A stretch of 64,000 nucleotides of DNA from Melieria omissa (Eukaryota > Arthropoda > Insecta > Diptera > Ulidiidae), in assembly GCA_963971225.1 (NCBI GenBank), contig OZ020269.1, forward strand, positions 85,102,450-85,166,449, in the 5' to 3' direction. The notes beneath the pieces were generated by a model. The model did not search any database. It was given only the letters and a program-made list of their open reading frames with translations, and was not told where the DNA came from. Below are positions 23,701 through 36,309 of this stretch, one piece after another. The translations under genes were made by a program, and so were the position numbers. Every line of letters begins with the position of its first letter. Position 1 is the stretch's first letter.

Positions 23701-26700
23701 GCGCGTTATAAATATGCGATGTATGACCGTTGAGAGCGCCGAACACAGTGCCAACTTTTTCGGATCCTCAAGCGGCAAATCTTTCTCGTACTCTTCGCTA
23801 TAAAAATTCAATAAATTAAAATTACAAATTTCTCTCAACTCTTGCAACAACTCACATCAAAGCCTGCAACTTGCGCATCAGCGTATCCTCGAAGATGTGT
23901 TGCTCGCGCTGCTTGTCGCCCTTGGCCTCGGTCAGCTGTGCATCCGTGGGCCCATAGATGGTGCCCAAGCCTTCGGTGCGCGTCTGCTGGAATTCGCGCA
24001 ACTGTGCGCAGATGGTGTCGCGCGCACACTTGCGACTCTTCCAGAACACCTTGCGCAGTATCTCCACCTTGTCGAATTCGCTCTGCAGCACATTGTCCAC
24101 TTCGCGCGCCAGCGACTCGTCCTTGCGATACCACGATAGCGGTGCGAACGGCACCAGGAATGTCGAATGTATTTCGTAGGCCCACTTGCGCATGTCCTTG
24201 GCGCTGCCCTCCTTGTACAGACCGGTGATCAGGTAGAAGAGCAGCGGCGACGGCTCCGAATTCGACAGCACATAGTTGAGAAACACTGCCAAGAAGGCAG
24301 CATTCTCGGGCTCCAGCAGGCGATGCAAGTAATTGAACGGGCCATTTTCGTCGATAAATGGACCCTCCTGATCCGAGGCGTCCTCGTCCTCCATGGAGAT
24401 GATCTCTTTCTGGGTGGCGGTTGTTTGGGCCACCTGAATGCGATTGGAATGTGCAGCGGCGGGCGGTGGAGAGGTGGCGCCAGCGAGCGGCGTAAAGTGA
24501 TGCGAATCAACAAAGATGCTGGGATCGTGCGTTTGCTCGTCGGCACCGGACATGGTTAGGTAAGGCGGCGGCGGTGTGCCGGGCGGCGTTACTTCGCCGT
24601 CCTTCTCAACCAACTCCCACGAGCCGGATGTGGTCTTGTTGAGGCGATCTGAAAGTAGTAAATAGTTGTTGTTGTGAGATATTAAAAACTGATCAAAGCA
24701 ATGTGGAGTGAAAATTTGAAAGATACAAAACTAAATGTAAACATGCAAAACTTAAGTATTTTTAAAGAAATTAAAAACTTTAACCAAATATTTGTGGTTT
24801 ATGTTTTGGCAAATTTTTGTATTATTGTTAGAAACCAACTACATTTTAAAGTATAAAGAACGAAGTTGAATTTCTAAATTTTATGAAAGAAAGTCCTAAA
24901 GTTTCTTAAGTGTGAACAGAAACTTATTCAAAATAAAATAAATGTGCATATGCAAGTTTTTTATTGAAAAATTCTCACAAACAAATAGCAATGCTATTTA
25001 AATTTAATCATTTCAAGAAATTATTTAAATCATTTACATTTTTTATTCTTTTGCTGACAATGATTTTTAACAAAGTTTTTGTTCTAAAGAAGTTGAACTT
25101 AAAGTCAAAAAAGGAAATTTTCAACTAAACAAATATGCAAATTTTTGCTAAAACTGTTTGTTTTAAAGTCAAAGCATGATCCAGTCAATTATTTAAGCGT
25201 CTGTGTGCATCAAACCGCATAAGTAAACGCACACATACCGAGAGATTTGCTTTTATGTTGACATTACAACCACAGACACACCGAAACTAACAAAGCCTCA
25301 CAATTCATTTGTGTCTAAATAGAGAATTTTTTTCGTTAAAGGGTACAATAGGCGTTCTAAAGGGCACAGAAAGTACGCTTCGAAAGTTGAAAGCCACTTA
25401 TGCACTTCAGGAACATTCAACGCAATCGCAGCACTTAACGAGACTTGACAAATTTGTGGATAATTTCAATTTGGTGGCAATTGACTCAACTCGACAAGAC
25501 TTTACAAAAATTATGAAATTATGAATTTTCAATTTTCGATACAAATCGAAATATTGAACGCGCACTACTGCGACGAGCAGCGCGCCTAATTCGCTCGAAT
25601 TCAAAATAAAAACTAAGCGCACATGCACTTTAAATGAATGGAACGCTGAAGAATTCATACATGCGGCGCGTGTGTTGCTACTTGTAACAAATATATACGA
25701 GATGTTTTCGAAATGGCGGAAAAAAGTTGAAAGCAAAACAGCTTAATTGTGGAACAATGCCGCCACCGACGGACAACAGGTGAGCTGCACCGGTGATGGT
25801 TGGGCGATATGGCGGGCGGGAGCGGCACGGCACATTGCTAAGCGCAAAGAATGCGCTTAGAGTCGTGTTGAAGATGAAGTTGTGGCATTATTTACTCAGT
25901 TGATAGCGATAGCGATTGCATATTAAATTTCGCATTCGTCGCGCTGACTGACTGGACGGCCAACCAATACAGCCAACGACAGCAACACTGCGGACAGAAG
26001 CAATTTTAACAAACAATCTGAACAATGCAGACGAATTGAAACGAGAAGGAGACGCAGCGCTACATAATTTACAAAATAGATCGTAGAAACTATTAGTTAT
26101 TTGAACAGTATTAGGAAAAATCAATTAAAACAAAATGCAACATAATAAAAATGTTGATAAAAATAATTGAGAGATTTGAGAACTAAACAGGAAGAGCAAA
26201 TTTCAGATACTTGAAAACCGAATGTGTTCAAGGCGAGTGTCTTGAATGTCAAATTTTTGCTTCAAATCTCTGCAAGGCGAATTCATACCAGGTGATAGCG
26301 TAAGGACAGCAACAAAATTTCAATGTATTTTGTTTTTGTTTTCTGGGTTTAGATTGTCAAAATCAGCCAATCAGAACAAAGCTTGCTTTTTCATTTTAAA
26401 CTGTCAAAGTTTTACACAGGCACTTTGACAATCTAGACCTTTTCCACCACAAAAAAAAAATTTCCATATTTCGCCTCATTTAACGCTATCACCTGGTATG
26501 AGTTCGCCTTGAATCTCTGTATTCGAAACTTTGGAGCATCTTAACACTAGAAAGACCATTATGGTCATCTTGAAGGTTTTTGATTATTAAATATCTCTTA
26601 CTTTCTAGTAATTTTTTTTTTACTATTTTCTTTAATATTTCTATTAGCTTTTGCTTTGATAACTTTTCTTTGTCGATCGGGTCCTATAATATGTAATCTT

Positions 26701-29700
26701 TGTAGGTATGGAAAACTTTCGGTCTTTCTAGTGTTAAATAAACATTTTTTACATTCTATATCAGTTGGTTCTAGAACAGTGATGACCATTTTTCTATTCG
26801 AGAGTTTCGGAACAGTGATTACCATTTTGCTACTCGAGAGTTCCGGAACAGTGATGGTCTTTCAGCTACTCGTGAATTCTATAACAGTGATGATCATTTT
26901 TCTATTCGAGAGTTCCAGAACAGTGATGACCATTCGGCTACTCGTGAGTTCCATAACAGTAATGAACGTTCTGCTACTCTTAAGTTCTAGAACAGTGATG
27001 GTCATTTTGCTACTCGTGAGTTCCAAAGCAGTGAGGACCATTTTTCTTCTGGTAAGCTCTAGAACAGTGATGACAATTCTGCTACTTGATCATTCTGCTA
27101 CAGTGATGGCCATTCTACTACTCGTGAGTAAAATTCTACTCCTCACGAGTTCCAGAAGAGTGATGACCAATTTGCTACTCGTGAGTTCCAAAGCCGTGAT
27201 GACCATTCTGCTTCTTGTGAGTCCTAGAACAGCGATGACCATTCTGCTACTCGTGAGTACCATTCTTCTTCAGCTATCCGTGAGTTCTAGAACAGTGATG
27301 ACCATTTTTCTACTTGCGAGTTCTAGAACAATGATGAACGTTCTGCTACTCTTAAGTTCCCGAACAGTGATGACCATTCTGCTCCTTGTGAGTTCCAGAA
27401 CAGTGATGACCATTTTGCTTTTCGAGAGTTGAGAGTTCTTGAACAGTAATGGCCATTCTGCTACTCGTGAGTACCATTCTTTTCAGCTATCCGTGAGTTC
27501 CAGAACAGTGATGACTCTGCTACTTGCGAGTTCTAGAACAGTAATGGCCATTCTGCTACTCGTGAGTACCATTCTTCTTCAGCTATCGGTGAGTTCTAGA
27601 ACAGTGATGACCATTTTGCTACTTGCGAGTTCTAGAACAATGATGAACGTTCTGCTACTCTTAAGTTCCCGAACAGTGATGGTCATTTCTCTTCTCACGA
27701 GTTTCATAACAATGATGATCATTTTACTTTTCGAGAGTTGAAAGTTCTAGAACAGTGATGACCATTCTACTACTTGCGTGTACTCACAGAATAATAATCA
27801 TTGTTCCGAATGAAGAATCTACTAGACGGAACCCTGAAGAAACTATATATTTACACACAATAGCAAATTTACTTTATACCGAATGTAGCGTGCCATGTAA
27901 GAAATTTTGTAAAAATCATAATGCAAAGAAAAAGCAATCACATTCAAAATGAAATAAAATTACATTTTATATTTTTGCGCACCGTTGAAAGCATTTTTAC
28001 GCTGAGTAATTTTCCTTCCCAAATGTTGTTTTCTAGCTACTCCGTACCGAAATGCTCGTGAAAATACAATAAACGACAACAACAAAAATAAAAACACCAC
28101 ACCGAACAATTAAAACGACGGCACTGGAAGCGCGCCACATACAATAACAAGAACAACAATAACCATAAAAATAACAAAAAACATGGTAACAAGAACAACG
28201 ATAGTGAACAGCGCAGCACAATTGGCCGAAACAACCATACTGGCACTGGGCAATTTTGATTTTTGTGCCAACCACAACTGTCTGATCTTGCCACCAAAAC
28301 AGATGCGGCGCACTCACGATGGCATTTGGCGCGAACGATACGCAGATGGACGCGCAGCTAGCGAAATCGATTCAGGCGGTGGCTGCTGCAGAAGTGTGGA
28401 CGCCGCGCGCACTCACCGCATTGGCATTTTGCTGGTCGATAAGGTGCCAGAATGCCGCAGTGGCATTGATCTTGAGCGAATTCGAAATTATGGATCGTTG
28501 TTGTTAATGCAAATTGGAGATAATTGCTGGCAGTGCGGCGAAAAATGTGAAAAAATTAACTAATTTATGTGCGTGAAAATATATTCAAAAAGCATTTGGC
28601 AAATACGAAAAATCATAATAATTTATGAATTAAGAGAAATCATAGAATATAATTTTTAATTCAATTGTATGAAGAAAATCGTAAACAAACATTTAGAATG
28701 ACAGCAGAAAACCAAAATATCACGTAATGACTTCTAAATACAAAACATATACTATATAAATAATTCTAATAATTACCAAATTAATTATAAATTATTTCTC
28801 ATTAAAAGAAACCAAAATCATAATAAAATGTATTAGTAATTATTAGAAACAAATTAATGAATTATAATTGAATTTAATTATTAGAAACAAAACGTTTTAT
28901 TTTTCAAGTCATTTAAGTCGATTGTGTGTTGACTATAAAAGTCAGTAGCGATTTCTTTGTGATATCAGACATTGTGTATTGGTATTTATAATTTTTTGCA
29001 TGAAATTTTCATCACCCAAGTGTTATAGTCTACTCACTTTAGTACAAGAAATTGCACAGATTGAATTGCTTTGAAATTAAATAATCTTTTCCTGTGCTTA
29101 AAATAAAATATTTTAGTGCTTAGAATTGGTTCTGCCCCACTTGAGTAAAACAATCGCTTGACTTAAGTAATCAGAATCGATAAGTTTATATCAAGATTGA
29201 GTCATTTTATCATAGTACTCAGTGTACAGTACAGCAGCCGCCGTAGCTCAGCTGGCTAGTGCGTCGGGCCGCGAGTCAAGACTCCGCGAGTTCAATACTC
29301 CGTTGCGTTAACACCAAAAAAAAAAGAAAAACAACAATTTTTCTTTCGGCGACTGTCCTCTCAGCAGGCAAACCTTTGAGAGTAAAATCTATATATATAA
29401 AAATGAAACGTGGTCCGTTCGACTGCTTATAACTTGAAAACGACTGGACCAACTTGGATACTTACTTCGGCGGGTTTGTTTAAAATTGTTACGTGAAAGT
29501 TTATAAAAAAGAGAAGTCGGGAAAACGGGGCGTGGCACCACAAGAATACATTTTTAGATAATAACTTTGGAACCATAAGTCACACATCAATTTGGTACAA
29601 ACTTAGTATTTAATCATGTCCTTCAATAGAGGGAATAAGGTGGGTATTGAACAAAAGGGTGTGGCACCGCCCATACAACTCAAATCTTCTAAATGGAATA

Positions 29701-32700
29701 GCTTCTCAATTGTAAGTCGCACAATATTGAAATTTGGTGTACCGTCGTTTCATAGATGTGTCATTATACTGTTATGATACTGTTATAATTTTATGGGCGT
29801 GGCACATTTTTTATGCAGCAGAACTGTAAGTCGTACATCAATGAAACTTGGTATGAACCTACCAGTTAATCATATCTTTCGGCAGAGGGAATGGGGCGTG
29901 TATTTAACAAGGAGGCGTGGCACCGCCCATACAATTCCTTTCTTTTATATGGAATAGCTGCGGCATTGTAAGTCGCACAATATTGAAATTTGGTGTACCG
30001 TCGTTTCATAGATGTGTTATTCTACTGTTAGAATTTTATGGGCGTTGGACAAGGGGCGTGGCACATTTGTTTGGCCCAAACTATTCGCATAATTGTGTAA
30101 CTGTTACTCGCACATCAATGAAACTTAGTACGAATTTACCATTTATTCATATCTTTCCACAGAGGGAATGGGGCGGGTATTTACCAAGGGGGCGTGGCAC
30201 CGCACATACAACTTAAATCTTTTATATGGAATAGCTTCGGAATCGTAAGCCCAGTATTGAAATTGAATATGCCATGGTCCCATAGAAGTGTCATTCTACT
30301 GTTAAAATTGTATGGGCGTTGAACAAGGGGCGTGGCAAATCTTGTATGCAGCAGAACTGTAAGTCGTACATCAATGAAACTTGGTATGATCCTACTATTG
30401 AATCATATCTTTCGATAGAGGGAATGGGGTTGGTATTGAACAAGGGGGTGTGGCATCGCCTATACAACTGAAATCTTTTAAATGGAATACCTTCGGAGTT
30501 GTAAGCCGCACAGCGTGGCACATTTTTTATGATCCAACAGTTATGCAGTACACACACATCAGTGAAACTTGGTACGAACTTTCTACTTAGTAGCACAATT
30601 CGACTAGAAGAAAGTTGTGAGCATTGGACAAGAGGGCGTGGTACCGCCTCCATTTTTATATACATAGATTGTTTGACCCAACTGACTGACTGATTGATTG
30701 ATTTATTCATCATCGCTCAGCCCAAGCCGCTTAAGATACAAACATGAAATTTGAACTGTAGATACATCTTGAAAAATGAACCTCCGCTAAGACGGGATTT
30801 TCCGAAATTCGGGGTGTAAAGGGGCAAAACATGTTTTAAGGTGTTGTATGTGGTTTAAGAGACTTATTGATTTCGAACTTCCTGAAAATACCCTAAGCCA
30901 AAAATAATTCGACACGTGTTTTATAATTTTTCGAAAATCAATATTTAACCCATTATTGGGTTAAGATTTGTTTAAGGGTAGACTCGAAAAAAACATGAAC
31001 TGATAGGCCTATTGACTTCAAAAATTTTAAAAATACTTGAAATAAAAATAAATTTACACGCGTTTCTCATTATTTTCAAAATCTAAATCTAACCGGATCA
31101 GCGACGGGTTAAAAGTATGTATGAAGAAACAAGTTTTTTTTTTTTAGCCTTTTGACTTCAAACTTGGTGAAAGTACTTCAAATGTAATATAACTCGATAC
31201 GTGTTTTTGATTTTTTTCGAATATTAAAATCGGACGGGATCAACCAGCGGTTAAAAGTTTGTATGGCGAAACTGTAAAAAAAAAATGAATTAACAGGCCC
31301 ACTGACTTCAAACTTTGTGAAAGTATTCTTAGCAAGAAATAATTTGATACGTATTTTTCACTTTTTTGAAAATGAAAATCTAAATGGGTCAACAATAAGT
31401 TAACAATTTGTATAGAGAACCACGATTTATTGGTCCTGTTGACTTCAAACTTAGACAAAAAGCACTTCAATCGGGAAATAATTAAAATGTGTTTTTCATA
31501 TTTTTGAAAATCGAAATCTACCGTGGTAATCCAAGGGTTAAGAATTTGTTTAGAGAAAATGTGAAAACTCATGAATTAAAGGGCCTTTTGATTTCACAGT
31601 TGTTAGAACCACTTGACAGCAAAGATAATAGACATACGTTTTTTTTTTAAATCAAAATCTGACGGGGTCAACAATGCGTTCAAAATTTGTATCGGGTGAA
31701 AGAAGAGAGCTTGCGTGCGAAGCCGCGGTGCCCAGCTAGTTACCTATAAAAAAGCTCCCAACTCGCCGTTCGGAATCGGCATAAAACTGTAGGTCCCTTC
31801 CAACCTTCTAAAAACATTCGCACGCACAACACGGTTGATTGCAGATTAACAGCGCCAATGACAAAATCAAATCTGTCAAAATATAGAATCTTAACATTCG
31901 TAAAGAGACGATTATTTTGACGACTACAAGACTGCCAACCGCAGTTGTGGCTGTCGCCAATCTTGGAACGAAAACTATTTTTATTTCTATTTGCAAGCAA
32001 CATGATTGTGGTGCTGGTGCTGACATTTTTGTTGTAATCAAGTAGTTGACTACACGGCGACAGTTAAAGCAAATGCCATCTTGTAGTCATGTGGCCCTGC
32101 TGCTGCCGTCTTCAAAGTGCTCAGACCATCAGACCTGATGCGAGCAACATTTCGCTCGTTTGCTTCGCGTTTTCTTGCTTCATATTTCTTTTTTTCTATC
32201 ATGAAATGTATGAAATTGATTAACTGTAAACGCTTATCATACATACATTTTATAGTCTTGTTACACATAAAACGTAAAAAAAATTTTTCTTTCCAAATTA
32301 ATATATTAAAGCTAAATAAATTGGATCTCAGTAGTGCATCATTTAAAGTCTCAGAATCGACGCAATTCCTTCAAGTAGCAATGAAGTTGAAATCCATTAA
32401 TCTCATTTTAGGTGATTACAATCGATTAATTTTAGTAATGTAAGTTCATATTTTAATACTTGAGCACAGCAAAGGCTAAATTTTAGTATTTAGAACTCAA
32501 TCTTATGCGTGAAATAACAAGAAGCACTAATGGTCAAACTCCATAAAGCGCGTTTCAAGCGTATCGTCGTTTTTCGCGATTCCCGCGGTGCAAAAAAAAG
32601 TAGAATCAGTGTATTTGTATGAAGCAAACTCCATGACTTGACGTCGATACGCCCAAAACGCGTCAAAAGTTGAACTATTTTCAACTTTCTCTCGCGTTTC

Positions 32701-35700
32701 TCGCTTAACGACGTCAAACAGCTGACAGAGCTCCTAAATATGTCATACATTATGTGGTTAAATGGTAATGCCGATAACAAACTTGTGTTATCGCAAAAGT
32801 CGAATGCATTTATTTTGCACGAAAGCTATTAAATACATTTAAGAAACATTTTAAATTCATTTGAACATAAAATGTGGATAAATCCTTACAAATTATCATA
32901 CTTCCTTGACAGACGAAACTTGGTCTTCGCTGTATTGGAAATTCGATAGCTTATTCGGTGTATATCGAATTTTGCTCATTCCTGTGAGATAAATTGATAC
33001 AAATTGAATTCAACTGAATCTTTTTTTTTATTTTTTGCAATGCTCGATATGCATCTATTGAGTTTTTAAAATTAAATCAGTAAATTCTATAAAGTCTATA
33101 ACGTCGTATAGCAATTTCATTTCGTTCTTTTTCACAATTCACAATGAAATCAATCAGCAGTTTCACAACTGAAACTTTGCATCAGCTGATGTAAGAAGAA
33201 GAAGAAGCGTGAAACGCGTGTTATGGAGTATACCACTTTGCAACGCGAATAACGCGAGAAACGCCATAACGCGACAAACCCTGAACGCCTGAAACGCGCT
33301 TTATGGAGTTTGACCATAACTAATTTGAATACTAAAAACAAACTCTACAACCCTTAAATTCAATTATTCTGATTTATATAAATTAAAATATAAAATTAAA
33401 AGTTTTGTTACTATAAAACAACTAAAAAAATACTATTTCTAGTAGAGACATAAAAGAAGGAATTAAGTCATAATTAAGAAATATGAGCAAAAACAAAAGA
33501 TGCAATGCTTTAAGTGCCTCGGTAGCCTAACGTGAAGTGCACTAGACTGCATCTCAGGGATCGTGGGTTCGACTCCTACTTGCTTTAGCCTTGTACTCTC
33601 CTAAGCCTTTGATTTTACCTTCTTTCTCAATGTTTATCATACCATCAAATCCTTGACCTCTGGACAAGCTCCTATCCTTCCGACACCAATCAGTTGTGAT
33701 GAGCAGCTCACAGCCGAATTTCATATCCAGAAGTCTTACTAGCGCAACAACAACTGTTCAGACTAATGAAAATACCTATGCCGCAGCGCTTACATCATAC
33801 AAAATAAGCTGATCAAAGACAGCAACCTCTGTTTATTCCAACAACACCTCCTAGTAGGAGATTGGAGCCTGTTATCTGCTCCTCCTATGTAGGTGTCTTC
33901 TACCAGCTTTCTACAGCAACGAATGCACAAATGGTGCTCTAAACAAGCCAATAATAAACTTTCACATATGGAAGTGTTTCTCCCTGGGGACAGCAGATGG
34001 CAGTCACATTAACTGCGACTGCTAGAAATATCCTAACAGAACTTCAAGCGATTCACGTAACCAACAGAAGGTATTAGCACAGAACAAACAATATACAGAA
34101 TGCGCATCTGGTGTAAAGAAAATTTTCTTCGCGGGTTCCAGCGGTACGACCCGTTTGTGGATGCGGGGGGAAGCAGTAAAGGGGATGAGAACGCACAGAG
34201 CGCGAGAGCGTGAGCTGAGAAGCTGCGACCGCGCACCACACACTGTGGTTGTTGTTGTTGGGCAACAAGGCGATGTGCCGCTTGCATGTTGGTGCTGGCT
34301 CGTGCTCGCTCTCCGCTTGCTTTTTGACAAACAAGAACAAGAAGTGGAGAGGCAGTTTCATAGAAAAATTGATTGAGCGATCGCCAAGGCACATAAGGTG
34401 GTAGCACTACGGGAAAAACCAAAATTCAATGGATTTTATAAGTTCTTTTGGTCTGCTTGTAAAATAGAAGTTGTAAAAAGTACAAATGGCTACAATGAAA
34501 TATATGTATGTGTTAAATATTGAAACAACCAAGACGCATTAAGAAAGTGATAATAAGTGGAAAACTATTGCTACAATGTTGTGCTAATTATCAAAGAATG
34601 CTGCAACTACCTATTGAATTTGCCTTGGCGATTGCTTTGCCAAATCAACCACTTTCAATGTGCACGAGTAAAGCCAAGCTGGCTTGCTGCGCAAGCCAGC
34701 CGCAACAACATTGCGTGTTGTTGTCGAAATGAGAATAAAGCCCAAAAAAAATCGAATCTATGCGTATACAATACATCAATTCGCGCTTACTCTCTCGGTT
34801 CCCTTTACATTTTCCTCACCTTTGTTGCTTCCCGCCCGCGTCTGAAATGAAATCGCAAAATTATTTCAGATGCGCCTTCTGTATACTGTTTATTCTGTGG
34901 TATTAGACATGTTGAAGTCCTATGCTTACAAGCGGAAAAAACACGGATACAAAAATGCTTAACCACTGCGAGAAAATACCAAAACTGACTCACAATTTGA
35001 TTCAACCATTTTAATAAAATAGTAGAAAATTGTTGGCAACCATTTACATTCAGTACTAAAGAGTTTAAAAAACTAAAGAACAACAGTACGAAAATAACTT
35101 TTATAACTAATTAACTATAACTAATTAACTTACCCGGATGTCTGGGATGCATGTTTTCCGGCGACGAGACCACACGCCGATGCTTCTTCAGATGATTTAA
35201 ATTCATTGGAGTCTGGCCGAGCTCCTAGAAAAGTCCATTCACAGATATATTAATAATAAATTACTGAGAAATAATTCAGCATGAGAACAAAAATCAACTG
35301 GGATAATTACGCAAAAATCAAGTAGTAGATGAACATGCAAAATACAAAAAATTAAACTTGAATTAAGGGGAACTGTGGAAAATAAAACCATTTCAGTACA
35401 AAAGTGGACTAAAATATTTTACACTGAAGCATGCAAGTTCAGCGATTAAACGCAGGGAATCAATAAAACTAGTTCAAACCATTAATAGGGAATTAAATAT
35501 TTAAATAATATTTCAAATATTTGGAATTAAATATTTACAGTGGTATTTTTTATGCATCAAAACTAGGATCAAGTAATCGTATGGGGTGAAGGGTAAATAC
35601 CAGAAAAAAGCTGTCATTATTGTTTTACAGGCTGGGGGTGGAAAACAACTAGGTCTGATAAATAAAAGCTAAATACAGGGTGCTTCATAAAATATTGATA

Positions 35701-36277
35701 ATAACTTTACTTTGGGTGCACTGAGGGGTGGGATGGTGGGAGTGTAGAGTAGGTTTACACAGCCAAGGAGAGGCAGGTGGCGCGCATTAACCAAATTTGC
35801 AAACATAGCCATAAAAAGTTAATAACGGCATAGATTTTAGACGACATAACGGTTTTTTCTGATTTATCTATTGAGTGCTATAGAGAGAAATGGCGCTTAT
35901 AAAGACTATGAATATTAAGAAAACAATAAACACATTGGCAATTATGTGAAAATTTATAACGTATTTGAAAAAGTTTTTGCATCCTTTGGATGAATTATTA
36001 AGATTTTAAGAAAATAATTTATTAAAAAGGAATTAATTTAATTATTTGACTCTTAATTCAAACTGTTCCATTGAATTTGTTTAGTTTAATATTTAAAATT
36101 AATAATTAAATAACTACAAATAATTTTAATGTGTCCGTTATATCGTTATTCGTGTCGTTATTAAAAACTTTTCACTGTTTATTTGCTAACAATATTTTTT
36201 TACAGGCACTTTTCCAATTTTCGTGTAGATAACAGTGTCAAAATGTCAATTTTTCGTAGTGGTGAATAAAATATATA

Positions 36278-36309
<32 letters not shown>

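Noticed and set aside
26656..27741. Plus-strand 258- and 100-codon frames as a membrane protein
   Set aside because: The frame exists because the 36-bp unit lacks stops and is divisible by three. No start context, promoter or splice support, and it begins inside a piggyBac MITE.
32117..32443. 108-codon plus-strand frame
   Set aside because: No domain, biased toward codons expected from AT-rich DNA, no splice or promoter support.
33512..33590. A working tRNA gene
   Set aside because: The B box and T arm are good but the acceptor stem does not pair and the A box is weak.
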